Positions 43,907 through 53,705 are shown, counted from the stretch's first letter. The stretch: DNA of 64,000 bases from Nocardioides rotundus (GCF_019931675.1 NZ_CP082922.1:1999001-2063000); one strand, 5' to 3'. Made by a program: numbers and translations. Notes: a model not told the origin generated them from the sequence alone.

Positions 43907-44575
43907 TCACGATACGACGGAGCCCTTCACGCTCAACGACAGATCGGCCTCGCCCTGCCGTCGGGCGAGGATGATCGCGGCGGCGATGAGCCAGAGCGGG
44001 AGGAGCAGGTAGTTCACCAGGCCACCGGGTGGGATGCCTGCGGTGCCTAGGGCGCTGAGTACGCCCAGCACGAGGGTGAGGATCGCGAACCACCGCGGCA
44101 GTACGGCGTTGGCCAGACCGGCCAGTCCGGCGCCGAGGAGGGTGGTGGCGATGCCAATGCCCATGCCGGCGAACCCGAAGAAGCCCACGAAGCTGAGGAT
44201 TCCCAGGGCCTGGTCGTCTTTGGCGTCCGCGGCTCCGTTGATCAGACCCCAGTTCCACATCACCATCTGTGAGAGGCCGGCAGCGACGAGCAACAGGCCG
44301 CCAGAGACGATGCTGGAGTATGTCGATTCGCGAGCTTCGCCCGCACGGAGATGGCTGCGGAGCGCGGTCCCGAAGAAGACCAGCGCGATCGCCATGACTA
44401 CCAGGCAGCCGATGGCTGCGTAGTTCAGGGCCAGGTGATCGCGGATCACCGCGGTGGTCATCGTCCCGGGTGAGTCCTGGTCGCCGGTCTGGAACAGGAA
44501 CATCTGCCCGATCCAGGCCGCGCCCGCGATCGCTCCCGTCCAGGGCAGGAATCGTTCGAACTTGCTGCGAGGCAT
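43907..44575 (-). CDS. Uncharacterised membrane protein (six to seven helices)
   Basis: 222 residues from ATG 44575. Helices are visible in FLPWTGAIAGAAWIGQMFLF, YAAIGCLVVMAIALVFFGTA, IVSGGLLLVAAGLSQMVMW, ILSFVGFFGFAGMGIGIATT, RWFAILTLVLGVLSALGTAG and LLLPLWLIAAAIILARR. It resembles DUF4386-type small membrane proteins but the match is loose. It is divergent from the histidine kinase gene (gap 155 bases), so a shared control region is likely. Confidence 0.65.
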   Translation of the reverse strand: MPRSKFERFLPWTGAIAGAAWIGQMFLFQTGDQDSPGTMTTAVIRDHLALNYAAIGCLVVMAIALVFFGTALRSHLRAGEARESTYSSIVSGGLLLVAAGLSQMVMWNWGLINGAADAKDDQALGILSFVGFFGFAGMGIGIATTLLGAGLAGLANAVLPRWFAILTLVLGVLSALGTAGIPPGGLVNYLLLPLWLIAAAIILARRQGEADLSLSVKGSVVS

Positions 44576-46174
44576 TTCGCCACTCCCTTCCGCATGATGC
44601 CGGCGGGGATCGCCGACACCGCGACCATTCCGGTCGAGTCGCCCGGGCGCACGAGGTTGCCGTCCCGGGTGGGCCGGGAGGTGTTCCCGGGACTGCAGAC
44701 GGGAGGCTGCCGCGCCGTCAGACTGTGGACATGTTCTTCACGGCCGTTGTGTTCGCGACGGTGGTCCCGATCACGCTTGGTCTGCTGCTCGTGCGGCGTG
44801 GTCAGCGTCGGATCGGCTGCCTGCTGGTAGCGCACGGGCTGTCGGTGGGCCTGCTGTTGGGTGGCTCCGAGTTCACGAGCACGACCACGGCGGCCTTGGT
44901 TGCCGACCAGCTGCTCGCCGGCGGTTGGGTCTTCCTGTTCCTATGGTTGGTCCTGATCGCCTACGTCTTGCCCGATGGGCGTCCGCTGTCACGTCGATGG
45001 CTGCTCTGGGTCCGTGTTGGGCTGGCGGGCGCAGCGCTGCTTCTCGTGGGTGCGGCCGGTGACCGGAGTACGTTCCGGCAGGAGCACGACGGGCTCGCCC
45101 CACCGGTGGCGTGGCTATCGCCGGCGGTGTCGGCAGTTCTCGGGACGGTCGGGCTGCTGCTCGTCGTACTTCTGTTCTTCGGCTCCGCTGTCGCCGTGCG
45201 CAGCCGGCTCAAGGCATCGGCGGGCGAGACCAGGCTGCAACTCCTGTGGCTGGTCTGGGGTGCGCTGGCCGTCCCGCTGGGGCTGCTCCTGCTGTGGGCG
45301 AATCACTTCCTGCTGAGTGACATTCCCTGGATTACCGCTGCCGCTTTCACCGGTGTCAGCACTGCGCTGCCTGCCACCATCACGATCGCGATCTTGCGCT
45401 ATCGCCTCTTCGACATCCAGCTCGTCCTCAGCCGCACGCTCACCTATGGCGTCCTGGTTGTCGGTGTGGTGGCGTTGTACGCACTGCTGCTCCTCGCTGT
45501 CGCCCGCGTCGGCGGAAACGACACGTTGGGTGGCCTACTCACGGTCGCCGTGGTCGCAGTCGCGGTGCACCCGGCCTACGCTTGGCTCGGCTGGCGGGTC
45601 GAGCGGTGGGTCTACGGCTACAGGTCCCAGCCGCACCAAGCCCTCCGCCTGCTCGCCGACCGGGCCGACGCTGCAGCATCTGACACGTTCGGCACTCCGG
45701 TCACCGACGCGGTCACTGATGCGATCGCCGAAGCTCTCCGTGCCGATCGCGCGTGGGTGGACACCCGGCCCGGCGACGCGGACGATCGTGTCGTCCGGAC
45801 GCCGCTGGTGCATCGCGGCGAGAGTTTCGGATATCTCGCGGTGGCAGTGCCGCACGGTCGGGAGCTGTCATCCGCGGATCTGGCTCTCCTCCGCGACCTT
45901 GCCCGGTATGCGGCGGTCCTCGTCCGATCGGAGAGACAGGGCCAGGCTCTTCGCGAGTCGCGTTCGCGGATCGTGGCCGGCCGCGAGGAGGAGCGCCGCC
46001 GGCTCCGCCGAGACCTTCACGACGGGGTCGGCCCGGCGCTGGCAGCCGTCGTGCTCAAGCTCAACGCCGCGCAGTCACGCGCCGATGTCGACGCGCGCGC
46101 CGCACTGCTTGCCGAGGCACGCGAGGAGGTCAAGGACGCTATCGCGGAGGTGCGCCGGCTCGTCGACGACCTAA

Positions 46175-47884
46175 GCCCGGATCCACCGATGAGCTTGGTG
46201 GTAATCGCGTGATCCGGATCGCCGTGGGGTGAGCGGCTGTGGGCGTGGGGATCTGCCGGACCTTGCTGTCCGGGTCGTCCTTTGGTCCTCGGGTCGCGCA
46301 GCGGTGGCTGCTGGGTGGGTCAGGCCGCGAGGCCGGGCGGCGGGTCGCTGACCCGGTCGAACAGGGCGGTCCAGGCGTTCTCCCAGGGCCAGGCTTGGGG
46401 CAGGTGCAGGGTGATCCGGCGCGCTGAGGTCGCTACCCTCGCGGGCACGGTGATCAGCTTGCGTCGGATCGTCGCGGTGGTCGCCCGTGCCAGGTCTGGT
46501 GCGGCGAGGGTGCCTGCGGCGCGGGTGAGGTTGAACGCGATAACGGCGAGCACCAGCCAGGCGGCGTTGGCGGTGAACACTCCGGACGGCAGGTGGGCCA
46601 GCGCGGATCCTTTGAGGTCGGCGTGGACCTGCTCGATGACGGCGTGATGGCGGTGGGTCTTGTCCGCCGCGACGGTGTCCAGGAGCACGGGGTCGGCGGT
46701 GGTGAAGAACGCGTGGAAGCGCCACACGTCGAACAGGGTGTCCTGGCCGGCTGCCTTGTTCTTCTCGGCGTTGAAGTCGGGGATCCGACGCACCACCAGC
46801 CGCCCGGGCACCTGCTCGGACTTCTTCTGCGCGGCGAAGGCGGTGAAGGGAATCTCGGCGACCTCGGCGCGAGAGATCCACTTCTGCGAGGTTTCGTCGA
46901 AGACGGCGTCGGTGTACTCGATGGTGGTCCACGCGTCGTGGCCGATTGTGGCGATCGCTTTCTTGACGGCCTTGTCCATCCGCACCGTGACCGACACATC
47001 GGCGCCGCCGACCAGGGCGGCGTGGACTGGTCCGCGGCCGTAGAACGCCGAGTCCATCCGGACCAAGACCAGCTGACCCGTGCCGAGCAGTCGCCGGGCG
47101 GTCCTCACCGCGTCGCCGACCAGCCGCTTCGCGCCGCGTGGCGACCCCGCCGCGCCCTTGCGGAGCCGCTGGGCCACGATCACCGGCGCCGTCGTCGCGG
47201 TCGTGAGCGTGGCCAGCAGTGCGTTGAGCCCGCGCACACCGGAGTAGCCGAACCCGGCGCCCTGCTTGGAGTGGCCGTGGACCTCGATGATCGTGTCGTC
47301 GACGTCGAGCAACGCGTACCCGGCACCGGCTCCTGACTCCTCGGTGCCGGCGCCAAGACCGGTCCCGGCGCCCAGGAGCCGGGTGAGTCCGGCCACCGCG
47401 ATCAGGAACCTCGATGCGACTGCGTCGAGCTGACGAACGTGGCCGAAGGTGAACGCTCGCAGGAACGAGCCCAACGTCGAGGGCGCGTAGGCGCGGGCGA
47501 AAACCCGGCCCATCCCGCCGTGCCGCAGCAGCGCCATGTCATCGATCGAGTCCGCGCCGGCGACCATCCCACCGACGAGCGAGGCGACCTTCAGTCCGGC
47601 GTTCGCGCCCTTGTGCGTGGGCACCGTGAGGTGGGTATCAGCCAGATCCCGCAGCCCACCACGGTCGGCCAACGCGAGCACCGGGACCAGGCCGCCAGTC
47701 GACACGAGATTCGGATCATCGAAGGCTGCCGACGTCGCTCGAACCGTGTGAGAGAGTTTCATCCCAGAGATGCCCTTGCTGCCGGTGTGAATCTTTGCCT
47801 GAAGAACTCAGATTCTCCTGCCCTGCAAGGGCATTCTCGTTCTACGCCACGCTCACGTCACCAAACTCATCGGTGGATCCGGGC
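46175..47884 (-). mobile_element. IS1380-family insertion sequence inside the histidine kinase gene
   Basis: 1710 bp. The left end reads GCCCGGATCCACCGATGAGC, and the reverse complement of the right end reads the same except for T at position 20. TAA flanks both sides (46172-46174 and 47885-47887); a C before it makes CTAA possible if the terminal base is shared. The single transposase gene is on the minus strand. Confidence 0.92.
46320..47762 (-). CDS. IS1380-family transposase
   Basis: 480 residues, full length and uninterrupted. Family features include VPVLALADRGGLRDLADTHL, AGYALLDVDDTIIEVHGHSK with the catalytic acidic residues, VLVRMDSAFYGRGPVHAALV, and the C-terminal HHAVIEQVHADLKGSALAHL with the glutamate. 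It is probably active. Confidence 0.94.
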   Translation of the reverse strand: MKLSHTVRATSAAFDDPNLVSTGGLVPVLALADRGGLRDLADTHLTVPTHKGANAGLKVASLVGGMVAGADSIDDMALLRHGGMGRVFARAYAPSTLGSFLRAFTFGHVRQLDAVASRFLIAVAGLTRLLGAGTGLGAGTEESGAGAGYALLDVDDTIIEVHGHSKQGAGFGYSGVRGLNALLATLTTATTAPVIVAQRLRKGAAGSPRGAKRLVGDAVRTARRLLGTGQLVLVRMDSAFYGRGPVHAALVGGADVSVTVRMDKAVKKAIATIGHDAWTTIEYTDAVFDETSQKWISRAEVAEIPFTAFAAQKKSEQVPGRLVVRRIPDFNAEKNKAAGQDTLFDVWRFHAFFTTADPVLLDTVAADKTHRHHAVIEQVHADLKGSALAHLPSGVFTANAAWLVLAVIAFNLTRAAGTLAAPDLARATTATIRRKLITVPARVATSARRITLHLPQAWPWENAWTALFDRVSDPPPGLAA

Positions 47885-48311
47885 TAAGGCCGCCGGCGAT
47901 CGACGAGGTCGGCTTGCTTGCGGCGATCCGGCATCGCGCTGGGGCATTGTCCGGGGGGCTGACGATTGAGGTGTCCGGGCCGGAGCCGCTGCCCGCGCTG
48001 CCCGCGGCGGTCGAGGTCGCTGCCTTCCGAATAGCATCTGAGGCGATGACAAACGCCGTCCGCCATGCTGGCGCGAGCCGCTGCCGGGTCGACGTGTCTT
48101 TGAACGGTTGCCTAGAACTCACCATCGCGGACAACGGGCGCGGTCAAGCGCTGGCGACTACGAGCGGGGTGGGGTGGACGTCGATGCGCGAGCGTGCCGC
48201 CGAGCTAGGTGGCACCTGCGACATCTCCGACCGGCGAGAAGGAGGCCTCCTCGTGCGTGCGGTCCTGCCTGTTGAGGAGCCTCCGGCGAGCGCGGAGAGC
48301 CGGGTCGAGCG

Positions 48312-48956
48312 ATGATCCGGCTGCTCGCGGTCGACGACCACCCGGCGTACCGGCGCGGCCTCGAGCTGATGCTCGCCGACGTCGACGACATCGACATCGT
48401 CGGTGAGGCTGAAACCGGTCTACGCGCCGTGGAGCTTGCCGAAGAGCTGGCTCCCGACGTCGTGCTGATGGACCTGCGGATGCCCGAGCTGGACGGCATC
48501 GAGGCGACGCGAAGAATCAACCGGGGCGCGTTCGCCCCGGCGGTCGTCGTCCTCACGATGTTCGAGGACGACGACTCCGTCTTCGCGGCGATGCGCGCCG
48601 GCGCCCGCGGCTACCTCCTCAAGGGAGCAGAGCAGGACGAGATCGTGCGCGCGGTCCGCGCCGCCGCGGCAGGCGAGGCGATCTTCGGCCGCGAGATCGC
48701 CCAACGTGTCATCGCCCACTTCGCCCGCGGCGCCGGATCCACTGCAGCTGCTTTCCCCTCGCTGACCGATCGCGAGCGCGAGGTGTTGGAGCTGGTCGCT
48801 GCTGGCAAGGGCAACTCGATCATCGCCCACGAGTTGATGATCAACCTGAAGACGGTACGCAACCACGTATCCAACGTCCTCAACAAGCTCCAGGTCTCCG
48901 ACCGGTCCGCGGCCATCGTGAAGGCACGCGAAGCGGGCCTGGGGGGTGGCAAGTGA
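48312..48956 (+). CDS. NarL/LuxR-family response regulator
   Basis: 214 residues. The receiver domain has acidic residues DD at 8-9, phospho-acceptor D54 (VVLMDLRMPELDGIEATR), T at VVVLTMFEDD and K at GARGYLLKGA. The C-terminal LuxR helix-turn-helix is LTDREREVLELVAAGKGNSI then LKTVRNHVSNVLNKLQV. It overlaps the kinase stop by four bases. With the partner kinase disrupted by IS1380, this regulator is probably orphaned or driven by other phosphodonors. Confidence 0.93.
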   Translation: MIRLLAVDDHPAYRRGLELMLADVDDIDIVGEAETGLRAVELAEELAPDVVLMDLRMPELDGIEATRRINRGAFAPAVVVLTMFEDDDSVFAAMRAGARGYLLKGAEQDEIVRAVRAAAAGEAIFGREIAQRVIAHFARGAGSTAAAFPSLTDREREVLELVAAGKGNSIIAHELMINLKTVRNHVSNVLNKLQVSDRSAAIVKAREAGLGGGK

Positions 48957-49126
48957 CTGTGCCGTCAGACGATCCCCAATGGGACTGCAAACCTGCGGCA
49001 TGCGACACCGGACGTACAACGTCTCCGCGGCCCCCGGGGCGATGTCCGAGGAAGCGGCTGGACTCTCACACCTAACTCCTGAGAGCGGATGCCATCCGGG
49101 CACCGCCCGACGTCAGGAGTCAAACG

Positions 49127-49558
49127 ATGACGATTCCCACCCAGATGAGCCTGCACGGGTTCGTCGCCACCGCGCCCGAGCTCACGTTCACCGGCAAGGG
49201 GCACGCCAGGTTCTTCTGCCGGGTCGGCATCGAGCAGCACCGCAAGGAGGTCGACGGGTCGTTCACCAGGCTCGACCCCGTCTTCTGCGACATGGTCCTG
49301 TTCGACCGCGCGGCCGAGCGGGCCTACCCGCGGTTCAAGCTGGGCGACCAGATCGTCGCTTCCGGCTACATCCACGAGTACGAGCAGGAGCGACTCGGCG
49401 GTCCCAGCGAGATCCGTGAGCAGTTCGTCGCCCGCCGGATCGGACACGACTGCGCCCGCACCCGCTACGTCGTCGACCGCAACCCGGCCAAGCAGCCCGA
49501 CCCGCCGACCAACGAGATGAACGTGGTCAACGAGCCGGCGCAGGTCGTCGGCACCTGA
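49127..49558 (+). CDS. ssb: Single-stranded DNA-binding protein
   Basis: 143 residues from ATG 49127, with aggag at the right distance. OB-fold features: MSLHGFVATAPELTFTGKGH, ARFFCRVGIEQHRKE, DMVLFDRAAERAYPRFKLGD and IVASGYIHEYEQE. This is a divergent element-borne form, without the acidic DDIPF tail of chromosomal SSB. It would coat the transferred strand. It begins the regulatory and replication block that ends with the integrase. Confidence 0.82.
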   Translation: MTIPTQMSLHGFVATAPELTFTGKGHARFFCRVGIEQHRKEVDGSFTRLDPVFCDMVLFDRAAERAYPRFKLGDQIVASGYIHEYEQERLGGPSEIREQFVARRIGHDCARTRYVVDRNPAKQPDPPTNEMNVVNEPAQVVGT

Positions 49559-49569
49559 GGGCCAGTGCG

Positions 49570-50148
49570 ATGAGCACCGACGTCGAATCCGACCAGCAGA
49601 CGCTGGAGTTCGAGGGCGGCGACTCGTTCGAGGAGTTCGGCGGTCCCGAGGCTGTGTTCGGGACCGCTGACTTCGACGATGAGCGGCCGTTGCGCCCGAT
49701 CGACTGGAACACCCTGACCGCGGACGAGGCACTCGTCGAGTGGGAGGACCTCGACAAGTTCGTGAAGTGGCTGCGCCTCTCCTACGGGCTCCCGCCGGCC
49801 GTGGTCCCGCCGTTGTGGCATCGCCACGATGAGCTGATCTGGGAACTCTCGGCGCTCCAAGCCGCCAGGGTCAATGCCTACGACCCCGAAGCCTCACCCT
49901 CTGCTCCGCTGGCGTGGCATCGCGAATTCCGCGAGTGCCAGCAACGGCTCCGCGAGTGGGTCTCGCTCAGCGGCACCCGGCTGGACCGCGATCGACCGAC
50001 GAGGCAGACCGCGTGGCCAGGAGAACCGCCGTATGAGTCTGCAGTCGAGGTCGAGATCGTCGACCGCGACGCCGACTTCGCGGCGTTCGTGGCCGAGGAC
50101 ATCGCCGCACGTCGAGCGATCGAGGCCGCACTCGGGTTCGCCTCGTAG
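49570..50148 (+). CDS. Conserved hypothetical protein (DUF4913-like)
   Basis: 192 residues. An acidic N-terminus (FEGGDSFEEFGGPEAVFG) precedes WVKWLR-like tryptophan-rich segments (LVEWEDLDKFVKWLRLSYGL, PPLWHRHDELIWELSALQAA, PLAWHREFRECQQRLREWVS). The pattern matches a protein type seen near integrases in actinobacterial elements and annotated DUF4913. Its role is not known. It starts 11 bases after ssb. Confidence 0.6.
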   Translation: MSTDVESDQQTLEFEGGDSFEEFGGPEAVFGTADFDDERPLRPIDWNTLTADEALVEWEDLDKFVKWLRLSYGLPPAVVPPLWHRHDELIWELSALQAARVNAYDPEASPSAPLAWHREFRECQQRLREWVSLSGTRLDRDRPTRQTAWPGEPPYESAVEVEIVDRDADFAAFVAEDIAARRAIEAALGFAS

Positions 50149-50275
50149 TCGCCCGCCTCGCCGTACACATCTGCTCCCCCCACCCGGTTGTCCACAGCCA
50201 CGCCACCTCGTGCTCGGCGTACCCGCCGGCGGGCTTGACGGTGAAAGGCACGCCACTTCTCGAAAGGACTCCCCC

Positions 50276-50572
50276 ATGCTGCTCGCCCACGCGGTGACCC
50301 TCGCGGAAGCCCGCTCCTACGTCGCCGCCCTGGCCGACGCCGCACTCACGACCGATGCGTCGATCGAGTACGACCGCGTGCTGCTCCAGATCGACTTCAT
50401 CCACGGCGACTACGTCCCCGGCATCAGCCCGGTCCCGGTCACCGACCGGAACGTCCTCTTCGAGGTCGCCGAGTCGGCCATCGAGGACCTCGTCAGGCAC
50501 GGCATCGACTCCCTGACCGTCGAGCTCGTCCTCGACATGCTGTGGGCCGCCCGAGAACAGGATGCGCCCTGA
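50276..50572 (+). CDS. Small hypothetical protein
   Basis: 98 residues from ATG 50276, with gaaagga upstream. Acidic, with VTLAEARSYVAALADAALTT and ESAIEDLVRHGIDSLTVELV. No family recognised. Its stop overlaps the next start (TGATG), so it is part of the same transcript. Confidence 0.6.
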   Translation: MLLAHAVTLAEARSYVAALADAALTTDASIEYDRVLLQIDFIHGDYVPGISPVPVTDRNVLFEVAESAIEDLVRHGIDSLTVELVLDMLWAAREQDAP

Positions 50573-51891
50573 TGTACGGCGAGACCAGCGGGATGCTCCG
50601 AGAGGCCCTGGGTGAACTGCTGCGCCAGCACCGCATCCAGCAACGCATCGGCGGCGCCGGCCTGCACACCGTCTCCGAGACCACGACTCCCGATGAGCGG
50701 AAGCTGATCGGTGAGCAGATCGCGCGCTACCGCTACGCCGTACTCGTCTGGAGCCACCAGGCGATGCGTGCCGCCAACCCGCGCATCAACCCCGAAGGCA
50801 GCACCGGCCGCACCCGTGGCCCCGCCGAGCAGCTGCGCTATCGCCAGGAAGCCACTCTCGGCGCGATCGAGGTCAACCTGCCGACGATGGACGAGCTGGT
50901 CACCGAGCAGCCGTTCGCGCTCGTCGACACTTGGCGTCGGGCGGCTCGTGCTTGCGTGCTCGGCGAGCACGACTTCGCCAACGGCGTCGGCTACGGCCGT
51001 CTGTCCGAAGCTCAGTGCCGGTCCGTCATCAAGGACGCCGCCGACGTGGTGCGTGCGGTCGTCAGCCTCGACCGTCGCTACGCCAACATCCCCGGCTGGC
51101 AGGCACTCAAGGAGCCGGGCCGCCTTGGACGTGCGGCCGAGTCGTGCGTGACATGGGCGGGATACGGCGAGTCGGACTACACCGTCGACCTTCGCGGATG
51201 GCGGCCCGAACCAACGCTGATTGAAGGACCCGGGCTGCCCGACATCACCGGCGTACTCCAGGCCCAGCACAACCTGCTCATCCACCTCGGGACATTCCCC
51301 ACCGCCCACAACCTGCGTGTCGTGCTCGACTCCCAACGCATCGTCTCCCGCGAGACCGCCCGCCGACTCCAAACCGTCGACCCGACCGTCGCGGTCCGGT
51401 GGGAGCGGCGTGCTGAGACCTACGGGCGACTCGTCCACGAGACCCGTGACCTCGGCGGCATGGTCGGCAACGGCGGACCCGCCGCCGGTCAGGGCTCGGT
51501 CGCGGCCGTCCGCATGGAGAAGCTCGACCGCGGCGGACTCTCCGACGCCCCGCAAGTCCGACGGCTCCAGCGGGTCAGCGCGGGCATCGACGACCGGATC
51601 TGCAACGTCATCGAGCAGGGCGTCGCCCAGCGCCTCTACTTCCAGCGAATCAACGTCCCCGGACTCGACGACCACAACGGCGAACTCGTCCGAGTCACCC
51701 GGCAGAAGTTCGTGTCCATCACCTCGCCCGTGCAGACCGAACTGCTCACGATCGTGCGCAGCGACCTGCGGCCCACACCTATCCAACGAAAGGCGCCGAA
51801 AGGTGCGGCGCAAAGCCGCCTCGACTTCGAGGCCGCGCTGCACCATCGGCCACCACCGAGAGGAGCGAGCCCAGATGTCCCGTCGATCTGA
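50572..51891 (+). CDS. Conserved hypothetical protein of the conjugative element
   Basis: 439 residues from ATG 50572. Mostly helical, soluble, with WSHQAMRAANPRINPEGST, VSLDRRYANIPGWQALKEPG and VRWERRAETYGRLVHETRDL. It precedes the excisionase gene, the place where replication initiators or plasmid relaxase-like proteins often sit, but I see no catalytic tyrosine or HUH motif. It overlaps the excisionase by 17 bases. Family not recognised. Confidence 0.6.
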   Translation: MYGETSGMLREALGELLRQHRIQQRIGGAGLHTVSETTTPDERKLIGEQIARYRYAVLVWSHQAMRAANPRINPEGSTGRTRGPAEQLRYRQEATLGAIEVNLPTMDELVTEQPFALVDTWRRAARACVLGEHDFANGVGYGRLSEAQCRSVIKDAADVVRAVVSLDRRYANIPGWQALKEPGRLGRAAESCVTWAGYGESDYTVDLRGWRPEPTLIEGPGLPDITGVLQAQHNLLIHLGTFPTAHNLRVVLDSQRIVSRETARRLQTVDPTVAVRWERRAETYGRLVHETRDLGGMVGNGGPAAGQGSVAAVRMEKLDRGGLSDAPQVRRLQRVSAGIDDRICNVIEQGVAQRLYFQRINVPGLDDHNGELVRVTRQKFVSITSPVQTELLTIVRSDLRPTPIQRKAPKGAAQSRLDFEAALHHRPPPRGASPDVPSI

Positions 51892-52252
51892 CACCCCGTC
51901 CACCGCGAGCAGCCGCGACAAGGAGATGCCCTTGGCCCTCGTCGTCCCGCTTCCCCAAGACCCCTTCCTCAACACCGATGACGCCTGTGGCTATCTCGGC
52001 GTCCCGAAGGCCACGCTCCTGACCTGGCGGGTCCGTCGACCCGGCTATGGCCCACGCGCAGTAAAGGCGGGCGGCAGGCTCAAGTACCGCCTGTCCGAGC
52101 TCGACCGGTGGCTCCGGGATCACGAGGAGTCGTTCGCACTCGGCGACGACAACGAAGGCGCCGACCCGGCCTCGGAGGGCGGCCGGCAGGTTCGGAGCCG
52201 CAGCCGCGCAAGCCGGGTGCGGGGTGGAGCCCTCCGAACAGCGCAGCCCTGA
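51875..52252 (+). CDS. xis: Excisionase-like helix-turn-helix protein
   Basis: 125 residues from ATG 51875. The HTH_17/MerR-like motif reads LNTDDACGYLGVPKATLLTW then RLKYRLSELDRWLRDHEE, the standard excisionase type that bends attachment-site DNA. The C-terminal tail is basic and Arg/Ser-rich. It lies 30 bases ahead of the integrase gene, the usual pairing in actinobacterial elements. Confidence 0.85.
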   Translation: MSRRSDTPSTASSRDKEMPLALVVPLPQDPFLNTDDACGYLGVPKATLLTWRVRRPGYGPRAVKAGGRLKYRLSELDRWLRDHEESFALGDDNEGADPASEGGRQVRSRSRASRVRGGALRTAQP

Positions 52253-52282
52253 CGGAGATCAGGTACACGAAAGGAACCAGAA

Positions 52283-53527
52283 ATGGCCCGACAGAAGTTG
52301 GTGGTCGGCACCTACGGCGACATCAACTGCACACAGCGTGCCAACGCGACGTGGCTGGCTCGTGCCCGCTATTGCGATGTCGACGGCGTCGTCCGCGAGT
52401 ACCGCAAGAGCGGCGAAACGAAGAACAAGGCACGGGCCAACCTCAAGGCATTCTTCGTCGAGCACACCGGCACGTTCGGCGATGGCGCCATCGCTCCCGA
52501 CGACACGGTCCAGGAACTGCTCGATCTCTGGTTCGCCAAGATGGAGAATGCCGGCGACAGTCCCAACTCGGAGACCTTGGAGCGTTACCGCTATCACCTG
52601 CGCTGGGTGCTCGACAGTGACAAGACCGAGCACCCGCTGGGGGCCTACCAGTTGCGACACGTTCGGCCCGTCATCATCCAGGCGGCTCTGGACAGTGCCG
52701 GAGTCTCAGCGGACATGCGCAAGCGGATTCGCAGCGTCCTGGTGCGGGCCTTCAACATGGCGATCTTCCACGAGGCGCTCAACGGCAACCCGGCGACGGC
52801 CGTCCCTTCTGTCCCTGTCCCAAAGGTCAAGAAGAAGCCGGTGGCGGTCGAGGATCTCGAAGCGGTGCGTGCCGCTATCCGGGAGTGGGCGAACGCCGAG
52901 CGGCGCAATGGCCCCAAGAGTGTCGACCTCCCGGACATCGTCGACATGCTCATCGCCACCGGTATGCGGATCGGCGAGGTGCTCGCATTGCGCTGGTCCG
53001 ACATCGAGCTGACTGCCCCTCCCGCGCGACACGACGACGCGACGTGGTTCCCGTGGCTGATGGTCAACGGCCAGATCACCTCCAAGGGCAAGCGGGTCGA
53101 CTACGGCAAGACCCACGCCGCGATCCGCCCCATCGCACTCCCCGATTGGGCCGTTGCCCTCTTGCGCCGACGCAAGTTGGAGCAGCCACCGAACGACATC
53201 GACGCGGTCTTCGCCAGCCGCAATGGAACCTGGCACTTCCCCGGCAACGTCCAGAGTCGGCTGTGGCACATCCGCCAGCTCGACGAGTACGCCGACATCG
53301 CCGCGCTCCGCGACGTCTCACCGCACTCCTTCCGTCGGACGGTGGCGACCGAGATCGACGAGATCTACGACGCCGACGCCGCCAAGGATCAGCTCGGCCA
53401 CACGTCCAAGACGGTCACCGAGCGGCACTACATCAACCGCCGGCTCGTGGTGCCGGACTACCGCGCCGCAACAGAGCGGCTTGCTCCTCGGGCTGAGCCC
53501 ACCGACGATCCCGCAATCGAGCTCTGA
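52283..53527 (+). CDS. int: Site-specific tyrosine recombinase (integrase)
   Basis: 414 residues. The N-terminal arm-binding part is followed by a SAM-like core domain (LLDLWFAKMENAGDSPNSET) and the catalytic domain. All key residues are visible: R in TGMRIGEVLALRW near residue 229, HSFRR near 346, H in QLGHTSK near 372 and the nucleophile Y in ERHYINRR near 383. It integrates and excises the element. It is full length and intact. A hairpin follows the stop, then an IS3-like element, then the conserved chromosome. Confidence 0.95.
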   Translation: MARQKLVVGTYGDINCTQRANATWLARARYCDVDGVVREYRKSGETKNKARANLKAFFVEHTGTFGDGAIAPDDTVQELLDLWFAKMENAGDSPNSETLERYRYHLRWVLDSDKTEHPLGAYQLRHVRPVIIQAALDSAGVSADMRKRIRSVLVRAFNMAIFHEALNGNPATAVPSVPVPKVKKKPVAVEDLEAVRAAIREWANAERRNGPKSVDLPDIVDMLIATGMRIGEVLALRWSDIELTAPPARHDDATWFPWLMVNGQITSKGKRVDYGKTHAAIRPIALPDWAVALLRRRKLEQPPNDIDAVFASRNGTWHFPGNVQSRLWHIRQLDEYADIAALRDVSPHSFRRTVATEIDEIYDADAAKDQLGHTSKTVTERHYINRRLVVPDYRAATERLAPRAEPTDDPAIEL

Positions 53528-53547
53528 GAGCCCTCAGACCGTCCGAA

Positions 53548-53595
53548 CGGCCCGTGAGCCCCCTTCGCACCACGCGTCGGCGTACGGGCCGCTTT
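53548..53595 (+). terminator. Hairpin after the integrase gene
   Basis: CGGCCCGT (53548-53555) pairs perfectly with ACGGGCCG (53584-53591), followed by CTTTT. The loop is long (28 bases). It lies 20 bases after the integrase stop. Confidence 0.55.
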
Positions 53596-53705
53596 TCGCG
53601 TTCTCAGGGGACTCCAGGCCCGGCATCGCCCTGTGCGTCAGGCTGGGGTGGCACACCGCCACTGAGATCCTTCCCTCGCACGGGGCGAGAAGCGAGTCCT
53701 GCACG

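Larger units (their letters stand above)
44731..48315 (+). pseudogene. NarL-type sensor histidine kinase, split by an IS1380-family element
   Basis: The 5' part (44731-46174) encodes about seven helices, a GAF-like region and the dimerisation box RRRLRRDLHDGVGPALAA with the phospho-histidine near residue 428. The 3' part (47885-48315) encodes the ATPase domain: FRIASEAMTNAVRHAGAS (N box) and LTIADNGRGQALATTSGVGW (G box). Removing the insertion joins VRRLVDDL to RPPAIDEVGLLA in frame, restoring about 620 residues. As it stands the kinase lacks its ATP-binding domain. The response regulator gene follows with a four-base overlap. Confidence 0.9.
25983..53640 (+). mobile_element. Integrative and conjugative element (core region)
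   Basis: A nearly unbroken + strand run of primase-polymerase, ParB, M23 peptidase, VirB2-like, VirB6-like, SCO6880, VirB4-like, ArdC-like, VirD4-like, SSB, excisionase and tyrosine integrase genes. Most of these adjoin with 4-base overlaps or short gaps. Embedded cargo includes a sigma/anti-sigma pair, an alkyltransferase-like gene and a two-component system. The right end lies between the integrase and the conserved chromosomal gene at 55296. The left end is uncertain: the Tad module at 1-12.9 kb may belong to the same element. No tRNA gene is seen at the right edge. Confidence 0.75.
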
